DNA from: Corallococcus sicarius
Lineage (GTDB): Bacteria; Myxococcota; Myxococcia; Myxococcales; Myxococcaceae
DNA length: 42,217 nucleotides
Direction of reading: 5' to 3'
Assembly (NCBI RefSeq): GCF_003611735.1
Contig: NZ_RAWG01000053.1
Coordinates: forward strand, 1 to 42,217
Each line of letters opens with the position of its first letter. Positions within the stretch are counted from its first letter, which is position 1. The notes under the pieces were generated by a model that was not told the origin of the DNA, ran no database searches, and saw only the letters and a program-made list of their open reading frames with translations. Positions 7,173 to 15,248 of the stretch are shown here, piece by piece. A program made the translations under genes and the position numbers.

Positions 7173-9911
7173 TCAGGGCGCTCCCGCGGCGGAGGCCGTC
7201 GGCTCGCCGCCCTTCTTCGTGGACTCGTACGCCGCCATCAGGTCCTTCACGAAGGCGTTCGCCAGCACCGCGTAGCCCGCCTGCGTCAGGTGCACGCCGT
7301 CCACGTGGCCCAGCGCCGACGGCTGCCGCTGCCAGCGCTGCATGGAGCGCTCGCCGCCCATCGCCGCTCGCGCGGACCAGTACGCACACCCCGCGTCCTT
7401 CGCCACCTGCGGCAGCGTCGCCAGCACCTTGCCCAGCGACGGCGCCTCCGTCCAACGGCCGTCCGCGTCCTGCTGCAACCGGTCCGTGGGCCCGATGAGC
7501 AGGCACTCCGCGCCCGTCGCCTTGCGCAGCCGTGACACCAGCGCCGCGTAGTCCTGGCGCAGCGCTCCCGCGTCCAGGCCCGGCAGCTCCGCCTCGTTGG
7601 TGCCGTACCAGAACACCAGCAGGTCCGGCCGGCGCGCCGTGAGCTGCGCGTCCAGCGCTGGTGCATCCATGTCCCGCGCCGTGAAGGCCGTGGCCCCGGG
7701 CAACCCCAGCGCGTCGTACACCAGCCCCGGCGTGTCGTACTCCAGCGACGCGCCCAGCACCGTCGCGGACCCGCCGCCCTCCGGCACCGTCACCTGCACC
7801 GTGTGCGCGGGCCCCGTCACCGGGAAGGAGCGGATGCGCACCGTGGGCTTCGTCAGCGGTTCGGGCGGCGGTGCCTCCGGGGCAATCAGCTCCCCGTCCA
7901 CGCGGATCTCCGGCGCCGCGGCGTCTGGCGCGTCCAGCGCGTACAGGTCCAGCCGGCCCGGCGTGTTGTCCTTGCGGCCGTCGCAGCCCTCGCAGAAGGA
8001 GATGCCCAGGCTCGCGCCGGGCGCTCCCACCGCGCGGATGCCGGTGAGCCCCCAGAGCCCTCCGGGCGCCGCGCCCTTCGCGTCCTCCACCGTCCACGGC
8101 CCGTCCAGCGTGCGCGCCACGTGCGCCGCCTCCAGCCGGGGGGACGGCTTGCCCGCCGCGATGAAGCCCCGCCCCGCGTCGCCGAAGCGCTTCGTCAGCG
8201 CGCCGCGCACGGTGTCGGAGAAGAAGTGCGCCGCCGTGTGCGAGGCGCCCAGTTGAGCGATGCCCACGCGCAGCTTCGCGCCCGACTCGCGGCGCGCCAG
8301 CGATTCGAACGTGCGCTTCAGCGCCGGGGTCGCGTTCTGCAGGCCCGACATGTCCGCCGGGATGCGCGGCGGATGCGTGCGCGCGAAGGCCCGCTGCAAC
8401 GCCAGGTCGAACAGGTGGCCCAGCAGGTTGGAGCCGCGCACGCGCGGGTGCACCAGGTCCTCCAGCATCAGGCCCGACTCCAGCCACTTGAGCGCGGAGC
8501 CCTCGCCGCCCATCGCGGCCAGCGTGTCGTAGTACGCGCAGCCACCCTGGCGCGCCTCCTCGCGGAACACCGCGGCCACCTGCGCCGAGTGCCGGCGCGT
8601 GACCAGCTCGCCGCTCATCGTGCGCACGCCCGCGTCGATGGGCGACATCACGAGGCACGCCGCGTCCGGCACCGACGTGCGCACGCGCGACACCAGCGCC
8701 TTCATCTGCGCGCGCACCTCGTCCACCGTGGTGCGCTCGCGCGACAGGAAGAACGCCTCGTTGCCGCCCACCATCAGCACCACCAGCGACGGCTTGCGGT
8801 GCCGCAATTGCGCGCGGAAGGCCGCGGGCTGCGCGCGCAGGTACACCTCCGCCATGCCGCCCAGCAGGCCCACCGTGTCGTAGACGACGCCCGGCGTGCC
8901 CGACTCCAGCGAGACGCCGTGCAGCTCCGTCTTGCCGCTGGCCGTGAGCGTCAGCGTCTTCGCGCCCTCCGGCAGCTTCAACCGCGCGAAGGCCGCCTCC
9001 GCCTTGGGCCCGAACGCGCGCGTCTGGATGCGCTGCGTGGGCTTGCCGTCCACCGACACCTGCACGGAGCCGTTGGCCGGCTGGGCGAGGAAGAACAGCT
9101 CCGCCTGGCGCGAGCCCTCCACGGAGAAGCGCGTGCCCTGCGAAGGCCCGCTGGTGGAGAAGGCCACGCCCGTCCAGCCCACGCGGTCCTTCGGCCAGTG
9201 CGTGTCCACCAGCCGCTCCATCTTCCAGCCGTCCGTGCTCGCGGTGCCCGCGCGCGTGGCGCGGCCGGCGCTCGCCAGCCGGTGGATGTAGAGGAAGCCC
9301 GGGCCGCCCGAACCGAAGCGCTCCTGGAGCCGGTCGCGCACCACGTCCGTGATGTAGTCGGAGGCGATCAGCGAATCGCCCAGGTGCACCACCCGCACCG
9401 GCGTGCGCCGCGTGTCCGAGCGCAAATCCCCCAGCGCGCGCATCAGCGGCGCGAGGCCGTCCTCTTCACACGCGCCGTCCGCGCGCGCCTTGCGGCAGTT
9501 GAGCTCGATCTCCACGTGCTTCGCGCCCATGCGCTCGCGCAGCGCTTCCAGCTCCAGCGCGTTCGCGAGCGTGGGAGCGCTCAGCTCCTCCAGGCCGATG
9601 CCGGGCACCGCGGGCGCTTCGCCCACGTCCGGGCCGGCCTGCGGATCCGTGTCGGCGCCGGCGGTGTCCGCTTCCGCGAGCGCGGAGGGCGGAGCGTCCG
9701 GGGCCATCGTGTCGGCGGGGGGGCGCGGGGCCTTCACGCCGCGCAGGGACGCCGGCAGCGCGAGCGCCACCAGCTTGGGCCCGAGCGACCCTTCCTGGCG
9801 AAGGCTGGGAAGGGGGCGGAACTTCTCCGGCAGTGGGGCCAGGGACAACCCCACCGTCAGCAGCACGGTGAAGGCCAGCGTCCACCCGGTGGATGTGGGC
9901 TTGAGACTCAA
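7173..9911 (-). CDS. Membrane-anchored protein with two SGNH/GDSL hydrolase domains
   Basis: A 912-residue protein: N-terminal hydrophobic anchor (about 8-27), a Pro/Ala-rich linker, then two SGNH domains. Domain 1 has GDS (S180), GGNE (N384) and the Asp/His pair in LEDLVHP (D485, H488). Domain 2 repeats the plan with GAS in place of GDS (S557), GTNE (N772) and VDGVHL (D871, H874). Both domains carry an inserted beta-rich module ending in a GVVYDTVGLLG/GLVYDALGLPG-like motif, so they probably arose by internal duplication. With the adjoining MBOAT gene it likely acts in the periplasm as an O-acetyltransferase or esterase on polysaccharide. The start is awkward: TTG at 9911, no ribosome-binding site, and an out-of-frame ATG just upstream across a G7 run. 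Confidence 0.85.
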   Translation of the reverse strand: MSLKPTSTGWTLAFTVLLTVGLSLAPLPEKFRPLPSLRQEGSLGPKLVALALPASLRGVKAPRPPADTMAPDAPPSALAEADTAGADTDPQAGPDVGEAPAVPGIGLEELSAPTLANALELEALRERMGAKHVEIELNCRKARADGACEEDGLAPLMRALGDLRSDTRRTPVRVVHLGDSLIASDYITDVVRDRLQERFGSGGPGFLYIHRLASAGRATRAGTASTDGWKMERLVDTHWPKDRVGWTGVAFSTSGPSQGTRFSVEGSRQAELFFLAQPANGSVQVSVDGKPTQRIQTRAFGPKAEAAFARLKLPEGAKTLTLTASGKTELHGVSLESGTPGVVYDTVGLLGGMAEVYLRAQPAAFRAQLRHRKPSLVVLMVGGNEAFFLSRERTTVDEVRAQMKALVSRVRTSVPDAACLVMSPIDAGVRTMSGELVTRRHSAQVAAVFREEARQGGCAYYDTLAAMGGEGSALKWLESGLMLEDLVHPRVRGSNLLGHLFDLALQRAFARTHPPRIPADMSGLQNATPALKRTFESLARRESGAKLRVGIAQLGASHTAAHFFSDTVRGALTKRFGDAGRGFIAAGKPSPRLEAAHVARTLDGPWTVEDAKGAAPGGLWGLTGIRAVGAPGASLGISFCEGCDGRKDNTPGRLDLYALDAPDAAAPEIRVDGELIAPEAPPPEPLTKPTVRIRSFPVTGPAHTVQVTVPEGGGSATVLGASLEYDTPGLVYDALGLPGATAFTARDMDAPALDAQLTARRPDLLVFWYGTNEAELPGLDAGALRQDYAALVSRLRKATGAECLLIGPTDRLQQDADGRWTEAPSLGKVLATLPQVAKDAGCAYWSARAAMGGERSMQRWQRQPSALGHVDGVHLTQAGYAVLANAFVKDLMAAYESTKKGGEPTASAAGAP

Positions 9912-10026
9912 CGGGGGGGCATGAGACTGGCTTTTCGGGGGCGGGTCAAAACTCTGCCCACATCCGCGCGCCCCATCGCCTGTCGAGCAGCCGGCCGGGC
10001 CCCCTTCCTCCCACGGCGCGAAGCGC

Positions 10027-10040
10027 TATGGTGCGCCGCC
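10027..10040 (+). promoter_or_regulatory. Candidate promoter -10 region upstream of manC
   Basis: TATGGTGCGCCGCC, 49 bases before the guanylyltransferase ATG. The same 14-mer with one mismatch lies 44 bases before the phosphomannomutase gene (13774-13787). TATGGT resembles a sigma-70 -10 box; no convincing -35 is seen. Confidence 0.35.
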
Positions 10041-10089
10041 GTTCGCGCCAGGTGTGGCCTGGCGCCCTCCAGGAGCTCTTACCCCGCAT

Positions 10090-11151
10090 ATGGCCCTCTA
10101 TCCCGTCATCATGGCCGGAGGCTCCGGCACCCGCTTCTGGCCGCTGTCCCGCCAGGCCCGTCCGAAGCAGTTCCTCCCGCTCGCCTCCAAGCTGCCGCTG
10201 CTCACCGACACCGCGCTGCGCCTCAAGGGCCTGGCGCCGGTGAAGAACACCTTCATCGTGTGCGGCCCCGTGCACGCGAAGACGGCCGCGAAGCTGGTGA
10301 AGGGCATCCCCAAGGCCAACCTCCTGGTGGAGCCCGTGGCGCGCAACACCGCGCCCGCCATCGCGCTCGCCGCCCTCCAGGTGGCCGCGCGCGACCCGAA
10401 GGGCATCCTCGCGGTGCTGCCGTCGGACCACCACGTCGCGGACGTGAAGGGCTTCCAGCGCACGCTCGCGGAGGCCGCGCGCATCGCGGAGGGCGGCCAC
10501 ATCGTCACGCTGGGCATCAAGCCCGCGCGCCCGGAGACGGGCTACGGCTACATCCAGGTCGGTGACGCGCTGGCCGGCGGCGGCCGCCGCGTGAAGGCCT
10601 TCAAGGAGAAGCCCGACCTCAAGACGGCGCAGGAGTACCTGGCCGGCGGCGACTACCTGTGGAACGGCGGCATCTTCGTCTTCCGCGCGGACGTCATGCT
10701 GGAGGCCTTCCAGAAGCACATGCCGGAGATGAAGAAGGGGCTCGACGCGCTCCAGAAGGCCGCGGGCAAGCGCACCTTCTCCGGCGTGCTCAAGCGCGTG
10801 TTCCCGAAGCTGCCCTCCATCTCCATCGACTACGGCGTGATGGAGAAGGCGGAGAACATCGCGGTGCTGGATGGCGACTTCGGCTGGTCCGACGTGGGCT
10901 CCTTCGCCGCCATCCCGGAAGTGCGCCCCGCGGACGCGCAGGGCAACGTCGTCTCCGGCGACGCGGTGCTCGTGGACTGCACCAACTGCGTGGTGCTGGG
11001 CGACAAGCGCACCCTCGCCGTGGTGGGCCTCCATGACGTCGTGGTGGTGGACTCCGGCGACGCCGTCCTCGTCGTCCCCAAGGACAAGAGCCAGGACGTC
11101 CGCAAGGTCGTCGAGGCGCTCAAGGCGAAGAAGCGCCTGAAGCTCCTCTAG
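10090..11151 (+). CDS. manC: Mannose-1-phosphate guanylyltransferase
   Basis: Catalyses GTP + mannose-1-phosphate to GDP-mannose + PPi, the donor for mannose, fucose and related sugars in surface glycans. The nucleotidyltransferase signature GGSGTRFWPLSR (10-21) and RPKQF (24-28) are followed by LPSDHH (metal/nucleotide contact), ETGYGYI and FKEKPD (sugar-phosphate binding). At 353 residues it is the short, single-activity type without the phosphomannose-isomerase domain. The start at 10090 gives MALYPVIMAGGSGTRFW; AGGAG lies 15 bases upstream, longer than usual. The gene is divergent from the tandem-SGNH gene across a 178-base gap. A phosphomannomutase-family gene lies two genes downstream, so both ends of the mannose-6-P to GDP-mannose route are nearby. 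Confidence 0.93.
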   Translation: MALYPVIMAGGSGTRFWPLSRQARPKQFLPLASKLPLLTDTALRLKGLAPVKNTFIVCGPVHAKTAAKLVKGIPKANLLVEPVARNTAPAIALAALQVAARDPKGILAVLPSDHHVADVKGFQRTLAEAARIAEGGHIVTLGIKPARPETGYGYIQVGDALAGGGRRVKAFKEKPDLKTAQEYLAGGDYLWNGGIFVFRADVMLEAFQKHMPEMKKGLDALQKAAGKRTFSGVLKRVFPKLPSISIDYGVMEKAENIAVLDGDFGWSDVGSFAAIPEVRPADAQGNVVSGDAVLVDCTNCVVLGDKRTLAVVGLHDVVVVDSGDAVLVVPKDKSQDVRKVVEALKAKKRLKLL

Positions 11152-11208
11152 GCCGCATGTGGGGTGGAGGCCCACTGCGCCTCCTGTTTCCCCTCACACA
11201 TTTCTACC

Positions 11209-11241
11209 CGGGGCCGCCTGTCATTTCTACAGGGGGCCCCG
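11209..11241 (+). terminator. Strong stem-loop after manC
   Basis: Inverted repeat: CGGGGCC-G-CCTGT (11209-11221), seven-base loop, ACAGG-G-GGCCCCG (11229-11241). That gives 12 pairs with one G/G mismatch, 57 bases after the manC stop. No T tract follows, so it is a terminator or structured leader by inference only. Confidence 0.5.
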
Positions 11242-11376
11242 AGCCGTTTCCGGGGCTTGCTGGCACGTTCGGGCGGTTGGAGTGTCCGGTGATGGACGGA
11301 GGGCGCCCCCGGGCACGAGGCGCGGACGTTGCAAGCCCAACCCGCGTCCGCCCCATCCAGGGGGTGGCAGGCGAGG

Positions 11377-13662
11377 ATGTCGATGGGCTGCAAGCGCTGC
11401 GTCGTGGACCACCAGAACGGGGAAGCCTGCCCCGTGGCGTCGCCGTCGGTCGCCGGGGATTCGCTGGAGGGCCAGCGTCACGGGCCGCTCCTGCTGAAGC
11501 GCCGGTTGGAGACGGGCGCGGTCGCGTCGGTGTACCTGGCGGAGTACGTGCCCACCGGGCACCGCTTCGCGGTGAAGGTGCTGCACGCGCACCTGGCGGA
11601 GCGGCCGGCGGTGCGCGCGCGGTTCATCTCCGAAGCGCTCGCCCAGCGCAACGTCGTGCACCGCCACGTGGCGCGCGTGCTGGACGTGCGCCCCGGTCCC
11701 CACGGCCTGCCCTGCGTGTTGATGGAGGCGCCGGAGGGCGAGTCGCTGAGCGCGATGCCCCTGCCGCTGTCTCCGGTGGAGGCGGGGGAGGTGCTGGACC
11801 AGGCGCTCGCGGGGCTGGAGGCGGCGCACGCGCGGGGGCTCGTGCACGGGGACCTCACGCTGGACTCGCTGCTCATCACGCGCGACGCGAAGGGCGCGCG
11901 GCGGGTGCAGGTGCGCGACTTCGGCGCGAGCGCGGTGCGGGCCGCGGCGCTGACGTCCGAGGAGCGCTCCCAGGGCGTGTCGGTGGGCTCGCCCACGTTC
12001 ATGGCGCCCGAGCAGTGCGCGGGCATCTCCGGCGGGCCTCGCGCGGACCTCCACTCGCTGGGCGTGGCGGGCTACCTGCTCGTCACCGGGCGGCTGCCCT
12101 TCGGACTGGGCCGGTCCGCGGACGCGGTGCTGTACCCGCCGCACGCGCTCAACGCGAGCATCCCTCCCGCGCTGTCCACGGTGCTGCTGCGCGCGCTGGC
12201 CGCGCGTCCCGAGGAGCGCTTCGACAACGCGCGGGCCTTCCGCGTCGCGCTCGCGGAGGCGCTGGGCACGGAGGTCGGTGTGCGGGATGCGTCGGCGGAT
12301 GCGCGCGAGGACGCTTCGGAGGAGTTCGTGGTGGACGTGGAGCACGACGCGGCGGACGACATTGAAATCACCGAGGACGTGCCCGCGTGGGGCGCGTCCG
12401 CGTCGTCCATGGAAGACGCGGCGCTGCGCGCGGCGGACGACGGGGCTTCCCCGGCCCACGCGGGCAAGGTGGCCATGCGCGCGGAGGTCGCCGCGTTCTG
12501 GTCGTCGGCCGTGGCTCTGCTGGGGCCCGCCGAGCGGGAGGCCTCCGCCGCCAGCACCGTCCCGGTCGCGGCGGCGCCGGCGCATGCGACCTCCACGCTG
12601 GGGTCCGCGGCGATTCCGTTCATGCACCTGGCGCCCTCCGTGGACGCCGCTCCGGTGGTGATGGACGGCCTGTCCCGGAACGTGGTGCCCATCGCGCTGG
12701 TGGACCGGGTGGGGGACGCTTCCTCCGCGCCTGTCACGCCGGTGGACACCGCGGCGCCCCTGGAGGCCTCCGCGCCCCGCACGGACGCGCCGTCGGACCT
12801 GCGCGTGCGCCTGGGCCTCACGCCGGGCCAGGTGCTCCAGCCGGTGTCCGTGAGCGACGTCGCCCCCGAGGGCCTCTTCGCCGAGTGCCAGGGCACGCTG
12901 CCGCCGCTCGCCGCGCGCCTGCCGGTGGAGGTGTCCTTCCGCGGGGAGACGGCCGTGGGCGCCTGCGACGTCGTCCGCCACGTCACCTTCGACGAGGCGC
13001 GCACCTGGGACGTGCCCGCCGGCGTCTTCGTCCACTTCTCCGACGAGTACCCCGCCCTCCACCGGCTCCTCACGCGCGCGCTCGAAGAGGGCGCGGAGCC
13101 GGCGCCGGACGCGGAGCTGGAGCGCCTGCTGTCCCGCGCGGAGGCCGTGGCCCGCGACCCGTACACCCTGCTGGGCGCGAAGCCCGACGCGGACTTCGCC
13201 GACGTGCACCGCCGCGCCCAGGCCGCGCTGCGCCGCCTGGCCGTCTTCCAGGGCCGGGCGCTCCCCACGTCCCAGCGGCAGGCGCTCGAGGCCCTGCGGG
13301 TCCGCGTGCTGGCCGCGCAGCGCATGCTCGGCGAGCCGCTGTCCCGCGTGGGCTACGACGCCACCCGGGGCAACCTCCCGGGGCTCGCCCGGTGCGTCGC
13401 GGCCGGGGTGCCGGAGCCGACGATGGAGGCCCTGCGCAGCGCCTTCCTGGCCGCGCGCCCGGAGGTGGAGCTCAAGGCCCGCGCCCTCTTCACCCAGGGC
13501 CACGCCTTGGAGGTCCAACGGTCCGTGCCGGCGGCGCTGGAGTGCTACGCCGAGGCCCTGAAGCTGGACCCGCTGAACACGTCGTGGCTGAAGCACTACC
13601 AGTCCCTGCGGCAGCAGGTGCCGGCGGGGGCCGGGGCCCGGATGACCGGGGCCATGGCCTGA
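11377..13662 (+). CDS. Degenerate Ser/Thr kinase-like protein with PilZ-like, J-like and TPR regions
   Basis: About 761 residues. Residues ~37-320 are a Hanks-type kinase fold: AVK lysine K67, helix-C glutamate E86, HGD (D159), DFG (D181) and GSPTFMAPEQ. However, the glycine loop is GAVASV with one glycine, and the catalytic loop reads HGDLTLDSL, so the usual Lys (T161) and Mg-binding Asn (S164) are missing; it may be a pseudokinase. Residues ~470-575 resemble the PilZ-like domain common in myxobacteria, ~593-665 (DPYTLLGAKPDADFADVHRR) a degenerate J-domain-like segment without HPD, and ~698-740 a TPR unit. Start: ATG at 11377 or 11383 (GCGAGG six bases before the latter); an upstream TTG at 11329 is less likely. 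The N-terminus has Cys5, Cys8 and Cys18. Cytosolic signalling role inferred. Confidence 0.85.
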   Translation: MSMGCKRCVVDHQNGEACPVASPSVAGDSLEGQRHGPLLLKRRLETGAVASVYLAEYVPTGHRFAVKVLHAHLAERPAVRARFISEALAQRNVVHRHVARVLDVRPGPHGLPCVLMEAPEGESLSAMPLPLSPVEAGEVLDQALAGLEAAHARGLVHGDLTLDSLLITRDAKGARRVQVRDFGASAVRAAALTSEERSQGVSVGSPTFMAPEQCAGISGGPRADLHSLGVAGYLLVTGRLPFGLGRSADAVLYPPHALNASIPPALSTVLLRALAARPEERFDNARAFRVALAEALGTEVGVRDASADAREDASEEFVVDVEHDAADDIEITEDVPAWGASASSMEDAALRAADDGASPAHAGKVAMRAEVAAFWSSAVALLGPAEREASAASTVPVAAAPAHATSTLGSAAIPFMHLAPSVDAAPVVMDGLSRNVVPIALVDRVGDASSAPVTPVDTAAPLEASAPRTDAPSDLRVRLGLTPGQVLQPVSVSDVAPEGLFAECQGTLPPLAARLPVEVSFRGETAVGACDVVRHVTFDEARTWDVPAGVFVHFSDEYPALHRLLTRALEEGAEPAPDAELERLLSRAEAVARDPYTLLGAKPDADFADVHRRAQAALRRLAVFQGRALPTSQRQALEALRVRVLAAQRMLGEPLSRVGYDATRGNLPGLARCVAAGVPEPTMEALRSAFLAARPEVELKARALFTQGHALEVQRSVPAALECYAEALKLDPLNTSWLKHYQSLRQQVPAGAGARMTGAMA

Positions 13663-13773
13663 TGGGGTCCATTATCGGACTCCCGGGGTAGGCCTGGCCC
13701 TCCAGGGGAGGGGCGGGCGTTCAGCAGTCGGAAGGTGGCGCTCGGGTGTGTGCAGCCCCCGGGCCCGCTCGTG

Positions 13774-13787
13774 TATGGTCCGCCGCC
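13774..13787 (+). promoter_or_regulatory. Candidate promoter -10 region upstream of manB-like gene
   Basis: TATGGTCCGCCGCC, 44 bases before the phosphomannomutase ATG; it matches the element before manC (10027-10040) in 13 of 14 bases. No clear -35. It may mark a common promoter for the two GDP-mannose genes. Confidence 0.35.
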
Positions 13788-13831
13788 CTCCGCCGAGCCC
13801 TCACGGCCGGGACAGGGGTGGGGACACAGCC

Positions 13832-15202
13832 ATGAACGCGCACATCTTCCGCGAGTACGACATCCGAGGTCTGGTGGACAAGGACCTCACCATCGAGGTG
13901 GTGGAGCTCCTGGGCCTGGGCCTGGGCACCATGATCCGCCGCAAGGGCGGGACCTCCATCGCGGTGGGGCGCGACTGCCGCGAGTCCTCCACGCGCTTCC
14001 GCGACGCGCTCGCCAAGGGGCTCACCGCCACGGGCCTGGACGTCTACGACGTGGGCGTGGTGCCGACGCCGCTGACCTACTTCGCGGCCAACACGCTGCC
14101 CGTGGACGGCCTGGCGATGATCACCGGCAGCCACAACCCGCCCGAGTACAACGGCTTCAAGATTGGCGCGGGCAAGACGACCTTCCACGGCCACGAGATC
14201 CAGGAGCTGCGCCGGCTCATCGAGGCGAAGGACTTCGCCACCGCGACGAAGCCCGGCAAGGTCACGCCCTACGACATCGTCACGCCCTACAACCACTTCG
14301 TCCGCCAGACGGTGAAGGTGGGCCGCAAGGGCATGAAGATCGTCATCGACGCCGGCAACGGCACCGGTGGCGAGGTGGCGGTGCCGCTGTTCCGCAGCAT
14401 GGGCTTCGACGTGGTGCCCCTGTTCTGTGAGATGGACGCGAACTTCCCCAACCACCACCCGGACCCCACGGTGGTGGAGAACCTCCAGGACCTCATCAAG
14501 GCCGTGAAGGAGCACAAGGCGGAGGTGGGCATCGCCTACGACGGCGACAGCGACCGCATTGGCGTCATCGACGACCAGGGCAACGTGCTCTGGGGCGACC
14601 AGATCATGGTGCTCTTCAGCCGCTACGTGCTGAAGGAGGCCCCGGGCGCGGCCATCGTCGGCGAGGTGAAGTGCAGCTACACGATGTACGACGACATCGC
14701 GAAGCACGGCGGCAAGCCGGTGATGTGGAAGGCGGGCCACTCCCTCATCAAGGCGAAGATGAAGGAAGAGCACGCGGAGCTGGCCGGTGAGATGAGCGGC
14801 CACATCTTCTTCAAGCACCGCTACTACGGCTTCGACGACGCGGTGTACGCGTCCGCGCGCCTCCTGGAGATCCTCACCCACGAGAAGCAGACGCTGTCGC
14901 AGCTGCTCTCCGACGTGCCGAAGACGTTCGCCAGCCCCGAGCTGCGCTTCGACACGAAGGAGGAGAAGAAGTTCGCGATGGTGAAGCGCGCCACGGAAAT
15001 CCTGCGCGACGCGGGCCATCAGATCATCGACGTGGACGGCGTGCGCGTGACGTTCCCGGACGGCTGGGGCCTCATCCGCGCGTCGAACACGCAGCCCATC
15101 CTGGTGCTGCGCTTCGAGGCGAGCACGGAGTCCCGCCTGAAGGAGATCCAGAAGCTCATCGAGAGCACGGTCGCCCGGGCGCAGTCCGAAGTCGGCGCCT
15201 GA
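13832..15202 (+). CDS. Phosphomannomutase/phosphoglucomutase
   Basis: Interconverts the 6- and 1-phosphates of mannose and/or glucose through a phosphoserine enzyme. The four family motifs are present: the active-site loop MITGSHNPP with catalytic Ser100, the magnesium loop DGDSDR (237-242), the sugar-recognition loop GEMSGH (319-324), and the phosphate-binding loop RASNTQP near residue 420. Length 456, as for AlgC/ManB-type enzymes. The start at 13832 follows GGGGTGGGGA. The GEMSGHIFF form is usual for the PMM/PGM group rather than phosphoglucosamine mutase. It supplies mannose-1-phosphate for the nearby guanylyltransferase. The ROK kinase follows 46 bases later on the same strand, consistent with cotranscription. 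Confidence 0.93.
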   Translation: MNAHIFREYDIRGLVDKDLTIEVVELLGLGLGTMIRRKGGTSIAVGRDCRESSTRFRDALAKGLTATGLDVYDVGVVPTPLTYFAANTLPVDGLAMITGSHNPPEYNGFKIGAGKTTFHGHEIQELRRLIEAKDFATATKPGKVTPYDIVTPYNHFVRQTVKVGRKGMKIVIDAGNGTGGEVAVPLFRSMGFDVVPLFCEMDANFPNHHPDPTVVENLQDLIKAVKEHKAEVGIAYDGDSDRIGVIDDQGNVLWGDQIMVLFSRYVLKEAPGAAIVGEVKCSYTMYDDIAKHGGKPVMWKAGHSLIKAKMKEEHAELAGEMSGHIFFKHRYYGFDDAVYASARLLEILTHEKQTLSQLLSDVPKTFASPELRFDTKEEKKFAMVKRATEILRDAGHQIIDVDGVRVTFPDGWGLIRASNTQPILVLRFEASTESRLKEIQKLIESTVARAQSEVGA

Positions 15203-15248
15203 AGCTTCCGGCGTTCCACGCGAAGCACGCACACGGAGGGAGCTGGCC

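Noticed and set aside
5505-7535. A 676-codon plus-strand frame over the MBOAT gene
   Set aside because: The translation is mostly His/Arg/Gln/Pro; the antisense frame has the MBOAT histidines and hydrophobic helices.
7803-10565. A 920-codon plus-strand frame over the SGNH and manC genes
   Set aside because: Its Arg/His-rich translation has no motif, while the opposite and overlapping frames carry clear SGNH and guanylyltransferase motifs.
11227-13596. A 789-codon minus-strand frame over the kinase-like gene
   Set aside because: It is low-complexity His/Arg/Gly; the plus-strand frame has AVK, HGD, DFG and APE in register.
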